A stretch of DNA of 64,000 bases, taken from positions 241,139,143-241,203,142 of the forward strand of contig OX465281.1 in NCBI GenBank assembly GCA_949987705.1, written 5' to 3'. The stretch comes from Thereva unica (taxonomy: Eukaryota > Arthropoda > Insecta > Diptera > Therevidae). The notes beneath the pieces are model-generated. The model worked only from the letters and a program-made list of their open reading frames with translations, made no database searches and was not told where the DNA came from. The position numbers and the translations under genes are program-made. Position 1 is the first letter of the stretch; each line of letters opens with the position of its first letter. Shown piece after piece: positions 10,285 to 21,115 of this stretch.

Positions 10285-11101
10285 GAGGAGTGGGCGAACA
10301 AAACGGCACATGTCCATGGTTGGCCGTTTTCAGTGTTTTGACGGAATCGTGTTCATTACACTAAACTGCAACTAATTTCAATCTCAGACACTTCAAAAAT
10401 CACTTTCATGTAATATTTTTTTGTTAGCAAAGTAACGGTTTCCCTGCAGAAAGGCATATGTCCTACGAATATTCATATTTTTTAACCATTCGTTAATGTG
10501 GATTTTCAAAAGGGCACGTATTTCATAGAAAAAAGTTTTTAATCAACAATGGAAGTTCATTGCACCTCACCTGGGGCTCTAATTACATCGATTTGTATGT
10601 GCATCATAAAATGCACTAAAAATGTACTAAAATTTACCTCACTTTTGCCTCCCACGGCCCCAAAACAAGCCGTAGGGGGCACTATGACCCCTTAAAATTT
10701 GCGTAACAGTCCCTACTATTAGGAAAAAATACCATAAAAATCCCCCCTTGGCTCTAAGGTGGCCAGGGAGCTCCCCAAAAGGCTAAAAACATAAAAAAAC
10801 ATGTCCAGTTGGGTTCCTGCAAAAGGACACATGTCCATTCAAGGGTTCAACAAAACGGGACATGTCCCAGTTGTGTCCCTGCAAAAGGGCACATGTCCAT
10901 TTTTGTTTTAATTTTTTCTCTTAAAGTATTAAACATAAGTATATAAAAATTTTTTTTTCCGTCTGAATGAGTTCAAATAGTAGCACAACCTACCATACTC
11001 ATAAATAGTTAATGTGATCAGTTCAGAGGCAGAAACAGTTTTTTGCGATTTCTGAACAATTTGCAAAACTGGACATGTGCCGTTTTGTTCGCCCACTCCT
11101 C
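10285..11101. mobile_element. 817-bp non-autonomous TIR element with 4-bp TSD
   Basis: Both ends start GAGGAGTGGGCGAACAAAAC and the inverted repeat is perfect for 32 bases. AACT directly flanks both sides (10281-10284 and 11102-11105), a 4-bp target duplication inside the LOA-like LINE, whose reading resumes across the site. The interior has no long frame but repeats the palindromic words GGACATGT/ACATGTCC several times (10300-10320, 10798-10905, 11070-11080). Family not assigned. Confidence 0.85.
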
Positions 11102-12489
11102 AACTGTACCAATATAGGCAGGGTCCATAGAATGGCATGCATATGCGTCACAGGAGCACAAAGAAAGTGCACATCGCAGCTATGGCCATCTGAAAAATCA
11201 TCTTTTTACTTTATTATAACGTCATTTAGTCGTGAGCAAAGGGTCGTTAGGCTTGTTGGATACGTACCTTCACGCACTACGCCAAGAGAGGCGTTAAATA
11301 CTCTCCTCTGCTTTCCTCTACTGGACCTCCGTACTAAGTACCTAGGTTCTTGTAGAGCGGTAAAAACAGCCGTAAGGACATAGCAACATACTTGGTATAT
11401 TTGGCAGAGGGTTGATCCCAATCACCATGGATTACATTACCTCCCAAGTTGGAGTTAAGGAAGAATTTCAAAGGCGGGTGTGGAAAAGCCTGGACACGTT
11501 TTAGCAGATATGGACACTGTAGTACACGCAGACCGCCATAAGAAAAAATATGCAAACGTCGTCGAGGAAGACATAAGACAGTTAGGAATAAGAAATTGGA
11601 AATGACGAGCCAGAGATTGACAATCATGGAGGCGAATGCTAGAGGTACCCAAGACCAATAATAAGCTGTGGAGCTCTTGATGATGATGAATTTACACAGA
11701 AGGTTCAAAGGGTCGGTCGGATCCAATGTCTTTCAAGCAGAAATGCTGGCTATTGGGAAAGCGTATCAGCAAGTAGAAAAAAAGGCTCTAGAATAGGGAA
11801 TATAGCGGCGGTTACTGACAGCCAAGCTGCTATTTTGGCCCTAAACTTCGCCCTGATCTCATAAAAACTAGTCAAGAAATGCTTGGAGATCGAACTCATA
11901 AAGCCGGCTCTGAACACCCTCCAACGTTGGACGTTTGGTAGTATAACGAATTGTATGGCCGAGTTTCCAATGTCAAACGCCCAACGTTCTTATTTTGACA
12001 CGTTCGGGCTGGTGTAGGAATTGACTCAATCGTTGGAATTCGAATGATACGTTCAGGGCATTGGAAATGTAAACCGCGTCTTACTAAGGGTTCCAGGCCC
12101 AGGTATATATAGAGAAACGAGAGACCTGATGAATTAACAAAGGATGGCTCAAAATGGATGGCTATTCAGCGGAAAAGGTAGACCTCCCTGTCAATACGAT
12201 TAAAAGGCATATTTAGCTATACTTTCTTTCCTTGGCCAAAGTAAGATGGAATTGATTAACAATATGCAGAAATGCCAAAAGACCATGGCCGGCCTACAAC
12301 AAAAATAAAACTGATAGCATCCTGAAGCTATGCCGTAGCTATAGCTATAAATGTGTACCGGAAACTGCCCAATAGGACACCATGCATCGAGAATGGCCAT
12401 CCCATTCAATACATCATGCCATAGTTGCAAGGATTCAAACGAAAAAGAAACTGCTGTGCACTTCATGTGTAAATGTCTGGAACGACATT

Positions 12490-13065
12490 GACTTGCGATG
12501 GAATGACCATATATTCCAAATCGCCAAACAAGCATGCCAGTGCTTGGGATTTCTTAAGAGGTGCAAGTTCCTCCTCCAGCCATCGGCCCGTGCTGTTATT
12601 TATAAATCCTACATTCGGCCTCTTCTCGAATACAACTCCCTCGTTTGGGGCGGCGTTCCAATAACCACCTTAGCATGGTTAGATAAGGTCCAAAAAAGGG
12701 CCCTTAAGTTAATTAATGACGATACCGCTTGCTCCACCATCGACCCCCTGAGCCACCGTAGGAATGTAGCAGCACTGACAAAATTTTATCGCTACTATCA
12801 TAGTGACTGCTCCCTCGAGCTAAACGCTCTCCTGCCTCCACGGCAATCTTATACCCGCAACACCAGATTAGCCCACTCATCTCATTCCCTCCACCTGCAA
12901 CTCCCCCTTTCACGCACTCAACAAGATATGAATTCCTTTGTGAATAGAACAACTCGACTGTGGAATAATCTCTCGCAGTCAGTTTTTCCGAGCTCATACA
13001 ACATCCAAGAGTTCAAACGCAGGGTTCATCACCACCTTCTTCAATACCCCCCCGTACCTTTATAA
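12490..13065 (+). pseudogene. C-terminal reverse transcriptase fragment of the LINE
   Basis: Open to TAA at 13063-13065. It shows LRWNDHIFQIAKQACQCLG, YIRPLLEYNSLVWG, LDKVQKRALKLI, LSHRRNVAALTKFYRYYHSD and RTTRLWNNLSQSVFPSSYNI. This is the RT thumb and C-terminal region of jockey/CR1-type elements. The catalytic palm motifs are lost by 5' truncation. No internal stops, so the insertion is fairly young. Confidence 0.8.
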
Positions 13066-13201
13066 CCCCTCCCCCTCCCCCGTACTAAGCTTACTGCTAG
13101 ACGCTAGACATTGCACCATGACGTGACAAATGACATGACGGACTAGTAGTACAAAGGGTGACTCCTGAGCTTAGCACTGCCACATAAAAAAAAAAAAAAA
13201 A
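12490..13201 (+). mobile_element. 5'-truncated CR1/jockey-like LINE with poly(A) tail
   Basis: Inserted in the LOA-like LINE and ending in a 16-base poly(A) at 13186-13201. It shares coding sequence and 3' UTR with the longer minus-strand copy at 55184-56341. Confidence 0.8.
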
Positions 13202-13310
13202 CTAGCCAGGATAAGGCATAGTTCATTTGGCAGCCACACTCTGAACGAGCTTGACAACCTAGCAGCAGAGCATCCTACAGGTTTGATAGAGTTAGAGTTA
13301 GTGTAAACTC

Positions 13311-13480
13311 ACTAACCTTTTTTTTTAAATAGTTTTTAGTGAGTAGAATATGTCTTATCATAAAATAGTGTTTACAAAGAAACTTGAAAGTTAAAAAGGA
13401 GGTGGTTCTTTTTAAGCAGGACTAGAGGCCCTCAGAACAGGGGCTTCTCTCGACACACCTATGGGCACTTATGTAGTCAG
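13311..13480 (-). repeat. SINE 3'-end fragment
   Basis: GACTAGAGGCCCTCAGAACA followed by GGGGCTTCTC resembles the 3' region of the tRNA-like SINE at 39660-39890 (GACTAGAGGCTTAGGGAAAG). A T-run at 13319-13327 would be its A-rich tail on the minus strand. Confidence 0.35.
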
Positions 13481-13624
13481 TGAATTGGGTAGGGAGCTTA
13501 GTCGAAATCAGCTTTCCCGCAATAAAAGCAGAGGTGGTAGGTTATGTGTAAGCCCTACTGTTCCCACTGGTCACGTTGAAGTAATGCCTTCACGGTTCGT
13601 ACTGATATTGGCTTAAAAGTCACC

Positions 13625-13760
13625 GTTTATGTGTGAAAGCCGGGTCGTAACGCAATCATGCAATTATGTGTCAGTGGAAACTCGCCACATATCATGGAAC
13701 CGCTGAAAGCAACGCATGTACGCTTGTAATATGTCACCAGCTTTAGGCATGGTGGTTACA
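13625..13760. repeat. Repeat shared with 25150-25415
   Basis: The words CAATTATGTGTCAGTGGAAA and GCAACGCATGTACGCTTG plus ATATGTCACCAGCTTTAG occur here in one orientation. At 25150-25415 the first is inverted and the second is not. Identity of the family unknown. Confidence 0.55.
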
Positions 13761-14084
13761 CACTTCCGTCTCCTAGACCGATGTCAGATGTCTTTAAGTA
13801 GAGATTGTGATTTCTGGCAGGCTTCTAATTATCTTATTTTGCAAGGCGGCAAAAGCTGTCTGCCAAAACTCCTGTACTAGGGCCCCTTTGTACATGGTTG
13901 TATCCCACTGTGCAAAATTGCCTTTACAGGCCAGCTAGGATATTCTCGACTAAATCCTTCAGACCGATAACACTCTCCTATTTTTATCTGAAATACAACC
14001 ATTTAGAAGCACGGCCTCTCTGTACTCTCTGTACGACGATTTTACCATTGATTGCAATGTCGGACACCCAGAAAGATTGAAGGG

Positions 14085-14365
14085 AGAAGAGTGAAAGAGC
14101 TGATTACGTTAACCGTCGCCGTATCTTTTAATTCGTCGGCTTCCAAAACTACCGCGACAGAACGCTGACTTCGTTGATCGAAAAGAAGATGGCTTCTTCG
14201 CTTATTAGGCTTGCTGTAAAACATAAGAGAGAGGGCAGACAATTTTTCTAAACAGGAAAGATAAGAAAAAATGAGAGTTAACTATGTGTAACAAATAGAA
14301 AGACGAAGAACCATGCTGGTGCGGAAATCGAACTATGGACTTCTGGGATGGTAGTCGAGTAGCTA
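14085..14365 (-). repeat. tRNA-derived SINE copy
   Basis: Read on the minus strand, a tRNA-like head with GACTACCAT and a B-box-like GTTCGATTTCC (about 14318-14360) is followed by a body sharing CTACCGCGACAGAAC with the copy at 46085-46365. Its head abuts the palindromic element at 14366. Confidence 0.55.
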
Positions 14366-14507
14366 ATACTTAAGACAGACTAACACCCTTAAGCCGGATT
14401 ATAACGCCAGAATGACTTAGACCCATTTTTCCATGTCTTTTATATGGGTCTACGTCAGTCTGAGATTATAATCCCGATTAAGGGTGCTAGTCTGTCTTAG
14501 GTATTAG
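14366..14507. repeat. 142-bp near-palindromic hairpin element
   Basis: The arms TAATACTTAAGACAGACTA and rc-TAATACCTAAGACAGACTA extend imperfectly inward for about 60 bases to a short centre. It looks like a very short foldback/MITE inserted at the head of the SINE. Confidence 0.65.
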
Positions 14508-14579
14508 CCTCTAAGCCAGCAATGAAGGCAAGGATTGAAGTTGACCGACAAGGAAAAATTAGTTTTAGAGAAGCCTCTG

Positions 14580-14960
14580 GAGGGCACTATTGCGAAAGAA
14601 TGTCCGCTGGGTCGACTAATATCTCCATTTCAGTGGTGCCTTATTGCAGAGTTACTCGGTGACCAAAACTATTTCTCTCAAGGTTTCGCAGACGATGTTG
14701 TCATAATATGATAACAGGGGAGACAGAGGGTACTACGTCAACGTCTATGCTGTTGGTTTGGACTTCAGCAATGGGTCAATGGACGTTCTCGTAATATTTA
14801 CCAAAAAATGTCGGTCCTTGAAAAATATAAGATTTCTAACAACAAGTCAAATACTTAAGGGTAACTGTACCCGACTGAATTGGAAACATCATATGGATTA
14901 ACTGACGAGCAGGACTTTCTGCCATAAAACTTGTGGATACACATAGTGTCTACAACCGAA
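14580..14960 (+). pseudogene. LOA/I-like LINE reverse transcriptase palm fragment
   Basis: Translation gives ECPLGRLISPFQWCLIAELL followed by QGFADDVVII then TGA. The FADD box is the catalytic motif C and the preceding block resembles the GCPQGGVLSPLLW motif B. Downstream MITGETEG and NIRFLTTSQ are recognisable but frame-shifted. Confidence 0.6.
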
Positions 14961-17286
14961 AACCTTGTTTTGGTAATATACTACCATCATTAGGCTCACG
15001 GTAACATGTATGGATCTAATGTGGTGGTTGGAACCTAACTTAATAGCTGGTTGAAACAATTATCTGTTTGAAATAGTACTGAATTGTCTTTCCCCATCAT
15101 CATAAGGATTAAAATCGTGCTTATTGGATAACCCATTAGAAAGCAGATCATATTTTTAATTTCTGCCTTCATAAATTTTCTACACGATTTTTTAAGATCT
15201 ACACTGCGGAACGCATCTATTGTTTAAAAACAGAATTTATGCGAACAGATGATAATATTTGATGAAAAGATAAATCAATGAATTTAAAAATATTTTTGCA
15301 TCGAAAAATGTCAAAAATTGTTTCTTGTTTAACTGCTTCCCTTACTATAATGGCATTTAGGCTGCACCAGAATATTGTGGCATTGTTATTTAAAAAAGTT
15401 AAGTAAAGGTTAATTTTTATTCCTGAAAAGCAATTCAGGTTTTTAATTATCTTAATAAGAGTGTGAAAGACGTGGAATTTGATAATTTTTACCACACCCA
15501 ACTGCGTTTTTTGCCAAGCAAAAATCTAGTCTGAAAAGAAAGAAAAAAATAATAACGACGCTCTCCTGATTTTATAATTGCGCAAATTCCAACAAATAAA
15601 ATTATACAAAAATACCAATTAAAAGATCGTTGCCTTTTTTCTAACAATAAAAATAACTTTGAAAAACTTGAAAACATAAAACATATGGAAAATTTTGATT
15701 GGCGTCATTTTTATCATACAAATGACCCAAATTAAAACTATGTATCTAAAAATAGAAGTTAAAAATCGAAACTGAACTTCTACCTCGACTTTCTTCAGTT
15801 CCGATCGCGCAGGTATAATTGAAATCCGTTCTTGAAAACCTGTTCTGTATGAAGCACAGCGCCGATCGCCATAATATCGAAGAAATGCGCGGTTAAACAT
15901 AGTGAGTTCCTTCTGGAAACAAGAACCCGAAAGGATGACAAATTCTTTATAAATTTAAAACAAAACCAAAATTCCAACTGAAGACGCTTCTCGAAATGAG
16001 TTCAAATTTGGCTCCGGCGCATACTCCTTGGCTTAGATCTTATCGAATGACCTTGAAAGGTGAATAAGCTGACCTTCACATTTCTGTAATATTATTTTTT
16101 CTAAACAAAAATGTTTTCTTGCTTTTGCGTATTTTTAAAATACTTGTGATTTTTTAATATTTTGTTTATTTATTTTTCTAATAAAAATCAAACTGTTTAA
16201 AAACTCAAAAATAATAAAGATTTATTTTTTCTTTACTCTTTGCAATTATTTCCATTTGTTTTTCTCCAATATTCTCCATTTTATTCTCATATAAATTCTG
16301 ATCGTGGCAATTTTCGGGTTACAGATTTATTGGGTTGAGTTTACAAATATCACGCCAACAGCGGCAAGATCGATCGTTACGTAATCGTGATGTGATTGTT
16401 ATGCAAATGTTTCTATTTAGCGGATTTATGCAGTTCCGACTTTGAATGTCCATCTTCGAGTCTGGACCGGTACCTTTGAATGCGGGATTTAATATTTATT
16501 CCGAGGAAAGAGGGTGAAATGTTTTCTGCTATTCTTTGTAAATATAAGACAAGTCCAAGCCAAACAGAATGGAAGATTGAAGAAGATGAGGCAAGACAGC
16601 TAACTGATCGTTGACTTCTTTCGGATTAGGAAAACTTCATGAAAATGTTGCTTCATGAGTAATTGAGTATTTTTCTTTGAACAAAGCCAAAGGTTGATAG
16701 GTTGGCGTCATTAGAAGATTAAGTCGTTCCCTTGAGTTAGGTTGAGTATAGGGCCCAATTAACTCAAACTTGTTTAACTGACTGTAGTGGATGTGTAAAG
16801 CCAAGGAGTTTAGGAAGCTTTATAGTACCGCGCCGACTCATAGTTTTGAGATCTATTTTAAGTCTTGCAGAACGTTACTACCTAGTGTGTGCTACCTGGT
16901 TAGCTCCGGGAATTTACAGTGGAAGTTAACGAGTGCGGTCCACCTCCCGCACCTACGACGCTGTGGGGATACTCAGCTTGGCAGCGTAGTGTCCTACCTA
17001 TGCGCCATTGTCCTGTGATGACTGTCATAGTTCTGACAATATCTCTTCAGGGAATGTTTTAGAGGAGTATTTTTTTGTGGGCATGTGTATATATGTTTTT
17101 TTGTTGTAGGTATGTATGTGGGCATGTGTATATGTATATATAGAATGCATCTGGCAATCAACCATCTGAAGTTTCACAACGTTAGCTTTTAAAATAAGGT
17201 TCGCGTCTTCGCAAGGGTGAAAGCTTTTACGGGGGAAATTTTAATAAGGTTCGTATCTTCGCTAAGATACAAACCAGATAAATATA
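14961..17286. other. 2.3 kb AT-rich stretch, nothing recognised
   Basis: Short frames without bias. The plus frame 16791-17018 shows no motif. A pair of related GTATGTATGTGGGCATGTGT words occurs at 17078-17150. No promoter with an attached coding region was found. Confidence 0.4.
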
Positions 17287-17591
17287 GGCCTCGATTCCCA
17301 GATCCGACGGGAGGGAAGTGAGTTGCGGATTTGACACTTTGCGATTCTCAGATCCGCAACCCCGAATTTCTTTTTGACATTTTCCGCGCTGTAAAAGTGT
17401 AATCCGCAACAAATTTTTTGCGGATTTGAACGACAAATGCGCCTGAGATAATCCGACATCATATATTTCATTATCGCGTGAGTCTTCACTCCGAATTTTC
17501 GATTTAAACCAATCCGGGACTGCGGATTTGAGAATCGCAAAGTGTCAAATCCTCACTCACTTCCCTCCCGTCGGATCTGGGAATCGAGGCC
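17287..17591. mobile_element. 305-bp MITE with about 75-bp TIRs
   Basis: The left arm begins GGCCTCGATTCCCAGATCCG and the right arm is its reverse complement ending CGGATCTGGGAATCGAGGCC. Similarity continues through GATTTGACACTTTGCGATTC. ATA flanks both sides, a possible 3-bp target duplication. No coding capacity. Confidence 0.8.
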
Positions 17592-18300
17592 ATAAGCAGC
17601 GCATAGGTAGTAAGCCTAAGCTTTTTAAACCCTACCAGACTTGCAATTAAAAAGGGGATTGCATCAGGGCATACCGAAAGAAGGATTTTCCCGTAGGTAC
17701 CCCATAGACCCATATGTAGCAAACGAGGGGAATGCCATAAGATGAACTCCGCTCAAAAAAAAAATCCGGGATACTGAAGTGAGGTATGCCTTATCCAGTT
17801 TTTCATAATGACCCTAGTGGGCAACCCTTACTTCAAATGAAATGGGGTGATATCTGCTTTAAGTACTCGGAAAACTTTTTGAACCATTTTAAAGAAATAC
17901 CCTAATATTCGTGCTATCGAGCAAATTGACGAATTGCAAGTTCGAGCAAATTGGCGAACTGAACTTTAAAAACATCAGTTCGCATACAAGTTTCACATAT
18001 TCAACTGAGGATAAACAAACCTCAGTTCACCCAACTGAACTGAATTTGAACGTAAAAGCTCGCTACAAAAAGAGTAATCCAACTGAAAGAGTAGACTGCC
18101 ATTCCAATGGACTTTTGCATTTCTGACTTCTGACGAAAAAACACAAATTGAACATGAACTGGACTTTAACCTAAGAAACCTCTTATGTGAATTGAACTGA
18201 ACGTTGTTGAGGCCAAGGAATTAAGCTTTAGTTTAACTGATACAAAGCTTTATTTGTGTTGTTGCATTACTTCCTATTTCAGGCAATTATGTTGGTAACG
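17592..18300. other. Unassigned; contains GAACTGAA-like short repeats
   Basis: Around 17930-18220 words such as AACTGAAC and GCGAACTGAA recur irregularly, resembling the family at 30400-30610 and 48290-48500. No gene is seen. Confidence 0.35.
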
Positions 18301-18422
18301 GTGAAGGGTATCATTTAGTATACTCAATAGACCGGTTCGGGTTCGATTGCAGAGGTTAAGTAGCATTGAACGTCATTGGTACCAAGTTGGGAGACCGTAT
18401 TGGTAAAACAACACTTGCGTTT
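18301..18422 (+). repeat. 5S-rRNA-derived repeat, copy 2
   Basis: Contains GGTTCGGGTTCGATTGCAGA, GGTTAAGTAGCATTGAACGT, TACCAAGTTGGGAGACCGTA and the family end AAAACAACACTTGCGTTT. The order matches 5S rRNA positions of about 35 to 120. It is followed by ATATAAAG(C)TTTCGACAC, which also follows copy 4, so a shared body exists. Confidence 0.65.
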
Positions 18423-18742
18423 AATAATATAAAGCTTTCGACACCGGCGCAGTTATTACTCACATATCCGCGCCGAAATTCTCAAATTTTTCATCTTTCC
18501 ATTCGGAATCGAGAAGCAATGATTTTTTTCTCAAGGGGGTCAAGTGGGGAATTCCTTATGACGAGGCGGGGGGGTAATATCCTTTGTGTGAGCCTTATAG
18601 GGCAATTCATATGGGGTCCACACAGGGCCGCGCCGACCCCCCACAGCGCCTGTGTGCGAAACCTATGAAGCGCCTCTTTTTTTCACGAATCTTAATGTTT
18701 CAACTTATTTTTATTTCTTATTTGTTAATTTTGACCGAAATA

Positions 18743-19781
18743 AATCATGCCGATTATACAACTCGCCGGATTTTCTGCGGCGAAAGAACATCCGATTCGC
18801 TTTCGATCCGCGTTTGAAAATATTTGCATTATAGAATCCGACGGAATTCTGCATTATCGATCCGCACTGAAACTGCTATTTCACCACTAACTGTCAAATT
18901 TTCCCCGATATTTTCGTGTATCCTTAGAAAAATAAATATTTAAGCGCCAAAAATTAAGTGTTTTTAGTACGAAATTATGGATTCCATTGGGTTTTATTTA
19001 ATGCTACTAATGTATACTCCTCGAGGGATTTTTCAATGGTTGAGACCAATGAATCAAGAGCAGTGTCCGTAGAATTGCCATCAGATATATTTTGATTAGC
19101 CTTTCTAGAGTCTTTAATAGAAAGGATGATAGGCTGATTGGCCTGAAGTCTTTGGGTTTTATGTGAGAGGCTTTTCCGGCCTTAGGTATAAAAACTACTT
19201 TAACCTCTTTCCAACTAGAAGGAATGCAGTTATTTTGAAGGCACACAGTAAACATAGTCTGCAACCAGGGCATGATATAACCAGAGAAGTGCTGCAGTGG
19301 TGCCGGCACTATGCCGCCAGGACCTGGTGATTTATAGGGCTGGAAGGTGTTTATAGGCCATCTTATTTTTGCTCTACTTATGATAGATTTGATCAGCTGT
19401 TGTGAGGCTGAAGAGTTTATCGTGATAGTTGTCTCAACTGTAGTATTACTCGGGAAGTGGGTATCTATAAGTAGTTTCAGGGATTCCCTGCTTGAGTCGG
19501 AATCGCCGTTTTCTTTGCGTAATAACTAAGCCACTGGGTGTAATTAAATTAAAAACATAGATCGGAATTTTTCTCATCCGTAGTAAATTTGATGCCGATT
19601 TGTAATGACAATTTTTGTATGGAATGCGTTTCACGAGCGGATTCTATAATAACAATTTTTCACACTGCATTACCATCATTCGGTCATTTTTCATCCGGCG
19701 TATTCTATAATACGCCAAAAGTCAAATCTATGGAATTTTATATCCGCGGTTAATCCGGCGAGTTGTATAATCGGCATGATT
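18743..19781. mobile_element. TIR element of about 1.04 kb carrying a LINE fragment
   Basis: The arms at 18743-18772 and 19752-19781 match as inverted copies (ATGCCGATTATACAACTCGC and complement) for about 30 bases. Subterminal words TATAGAATCCG/CGGATTCTATA also occur inverted. A minus-strand LINE RT fragment sits inside, so the element was either hit by it or captured it. Confidence 0.7.
19000..19520 (-). pseudogene. LOA/I-like LINE reverse transcriptase N-terminal fragment
   Basis: On the minus strand the frame reads LLIDTHFPSN, FQPYKSPGPGGIVPAPLQ, then WKEVKVVFIPKAGK, IKPKDFRPISLSSFLLKTLE. This is RT block 0-2 of LINEs. A frame change and small deletion after LERLIKIYL lead to TALDSLVSTIEKSLEEYT in another frame. 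Ends abruptly at both sides. Confidence 0.65.
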
Positions 19782-20148
19782 ATCTTAGGACACTTGTACA
19801 ATAAGCGCAATATTATGTTTCGTTGTTTACGAGGCGTTGCGCCTATTATACCTACTTGCTACTTACTTATCGATACAAAGAAATATATTTTTGTGTAAGT
19901 GTACCTAACAAAAATAATTTCGATAGCGGCGCCTCTATTGTCTTGGCGCCTGTGTGCGCCGCACACTTCGCACACAGGGGCGGCGCGGCCCTGGGTCCAC
20001 ATGGTGCGGTCCAAAATGCTAGTGGGGCATAACCTCATAACCAAAGAATTTAAAGCCATAACTCAACTTTCAGCTGGTATTTCAATTGAAAAGTTAATCT
20101 TTTTACATTTTAACGTTTACCTGTTCGCGTGCTCCTCACCCACAATGA

Positions 20149-20361
20149 TTATGCTCCGCCGCCCCTGTTGATCGGTGCAATGGGCCACCGCATGCCCTGG
20201 AAGGAGTAAGCTTCGTCGATGTAGATGAGCTGCCGCGCAGCCATATTGTTGTAGGGCATTTTCCGGGCGTAAGAGAAGACGCCACTCACATTACGTTGAA
20301 GTAGGTAAAGGTCCAAAACAAGGGTGCAGTAGTGGAGAGTAATTCGTGCATCGCCTACCAT
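20149..20361 (-). other. Codon-biased open frame of unknown identity
   Basis: A 70-residue frame with G/C-ending codons, unlike the AT-rich surroundings. It includes ARITLHYCTLVLDLYLLQRN, GVFSYARKMPYNNMAARQ and LIYIDEAYSFQGMRWPIAP. A possible acceptor (TAAATGGTAG) lies at its 5' side and a possible donor (ACAG/GTAAAC) just past the TAA. I do not recognise the family. It could be an exon of a host gene, a captured gene fragment or decayed transposon coding. Confidence 0.35.
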
Positions 20362-20438
20362 TTACAGAGATTTCTCTTGGGACTAAAGGTCTATTGACGA
20401 GCTGAGGCGGACGGCTGGCCAAATTGACAAGATTATTC

Positions 20439-20600
20439 AAAACGCGAATGTTATTTTATTAAGCAGTCCCCCAGCTAAGCATTCACTACGTCCAATGCTG
20501 CTTGACCTACGCCATCAACCGAGAGCTGTTCTACTGAGTATGCTATTGGTACCTTTTATGGTCACTACGATAATTGCCCATTTTCTTCGTCCTATATAAT
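20439..20600 (-). repeat. 5S-rRNA-derived repeat, copy 3
   Basis: On the minus strand it contains AAGCAGCATTGGACG, GCTTAGCTGGGGGACTGC and TAACATTCGCGTTT, preceded by GTAGAACAGCTCTCGG. The upstream word GGGCAATTATCGTAGTGACC is shared with copy 5, so the repeated unit extends 5' of the 5S-like part. Confidence 0.65.
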
Positions 20601-20944
20601 TTTTTAAAGCCATACAGATTTCGTGCATGCCTGTGGCGTGCTTTATTCTACGAAAATATTTGTTTTTTCATTTTAAATTTCAGTTTAGAAAAAAACCCTT
20701 TGGCACTGGTCTTGCGTACCAGCTGCATGCTAGTTGTGGACAACTGTTATGTTTACTCAAGTGTGCGTGCTAACAGCAGGCGCCGTGCGGGCTAGTGCGT
20801 ACCTGCTGCATACTAGCTGCGGGCGAGTTTCATTTTTACTCGGGAATACAACTCATTTAATTGAGCCGCAGTAGAAATGAAGCTGCCTTAATAAAATTTT
20901 TGCACACATTGCGGTTTAGAATTTCGTTTATAAATACAATCTCT

Positions 20945-21115
20945 TGCAGTAAGTATTTCCGAACTCCTGCAACATCACGTGACTTTCATACCCATTTGCT
21001 TCACACGCCCAGTTCCTCTAACCTATCATATTCTCTTCTTTCTTTAAACCAATCAGATTACTACTAGCCATTGAACCCTGACCTGAACGACATGACGGTT
21101 TGGTAGTACAAAGGG
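20945..21115 (+). mobile_element. LINE 3'-end fragment (CR1/jockey-like)
   Basis: AGTATTTCCGAACTCCTGCA resembles the coding end, and GACCTGAACGACATGACGG followed by TAGTACAAAGGGTGA matches the 3' UTR of the LINE at 12490-13201. Confidence 0.6.

Larger units (their letters stand above)
10108..13310 (+). mobile_element. LOA/I-like LINE 3' part, split by two later insertions
   Basis: Three pieces, 10108-10284, 11102-12490 and 13202-13310, read in order as one decayed LINE. They give the RT C-terminus (GLQPRIALWMYAAFL then RVHRMACICVTGAQRK), an NCGHSN-like block (GHSNILGIFGRG), RNase H (VFQAEMLAIGKAYQQVEKKA, then TDSQAAILAL) and a terminal Cys/His block (ETAVHFMCKC continuing as LARIRHSSFGSHTLNELDNL). 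RNase H points to the LOA/I group. Interrupted by a TIR element (10285-11101) and a second LINE (12490-13201). Many stops and frameshifts. Confidence 0.7.
18596..20016. mobile_element. Outer GC-rich inverted repeat enclosing a second element
   Basis: GGTCCACACAGGGCCGCGCC at 18615-18634 is mirrored by GGCGCGGCCCTGGGTCCAC at about 19980-19999, with CTGTGTGCG words inside both arms. These GC-rich arms contrast with AT-rich surroundings and bracket the TIR element at 18743-19781. They may be ends of a larger transposon or a local inverted duplication. Confidence 0.45.

Noticed and set aside
11334..11726. 130-codon minus-strand frame
   Set aside because: Opposite strand of the LOA-like LINE, whose plus-strand translation carries recognisable RT and RNase H motifs.
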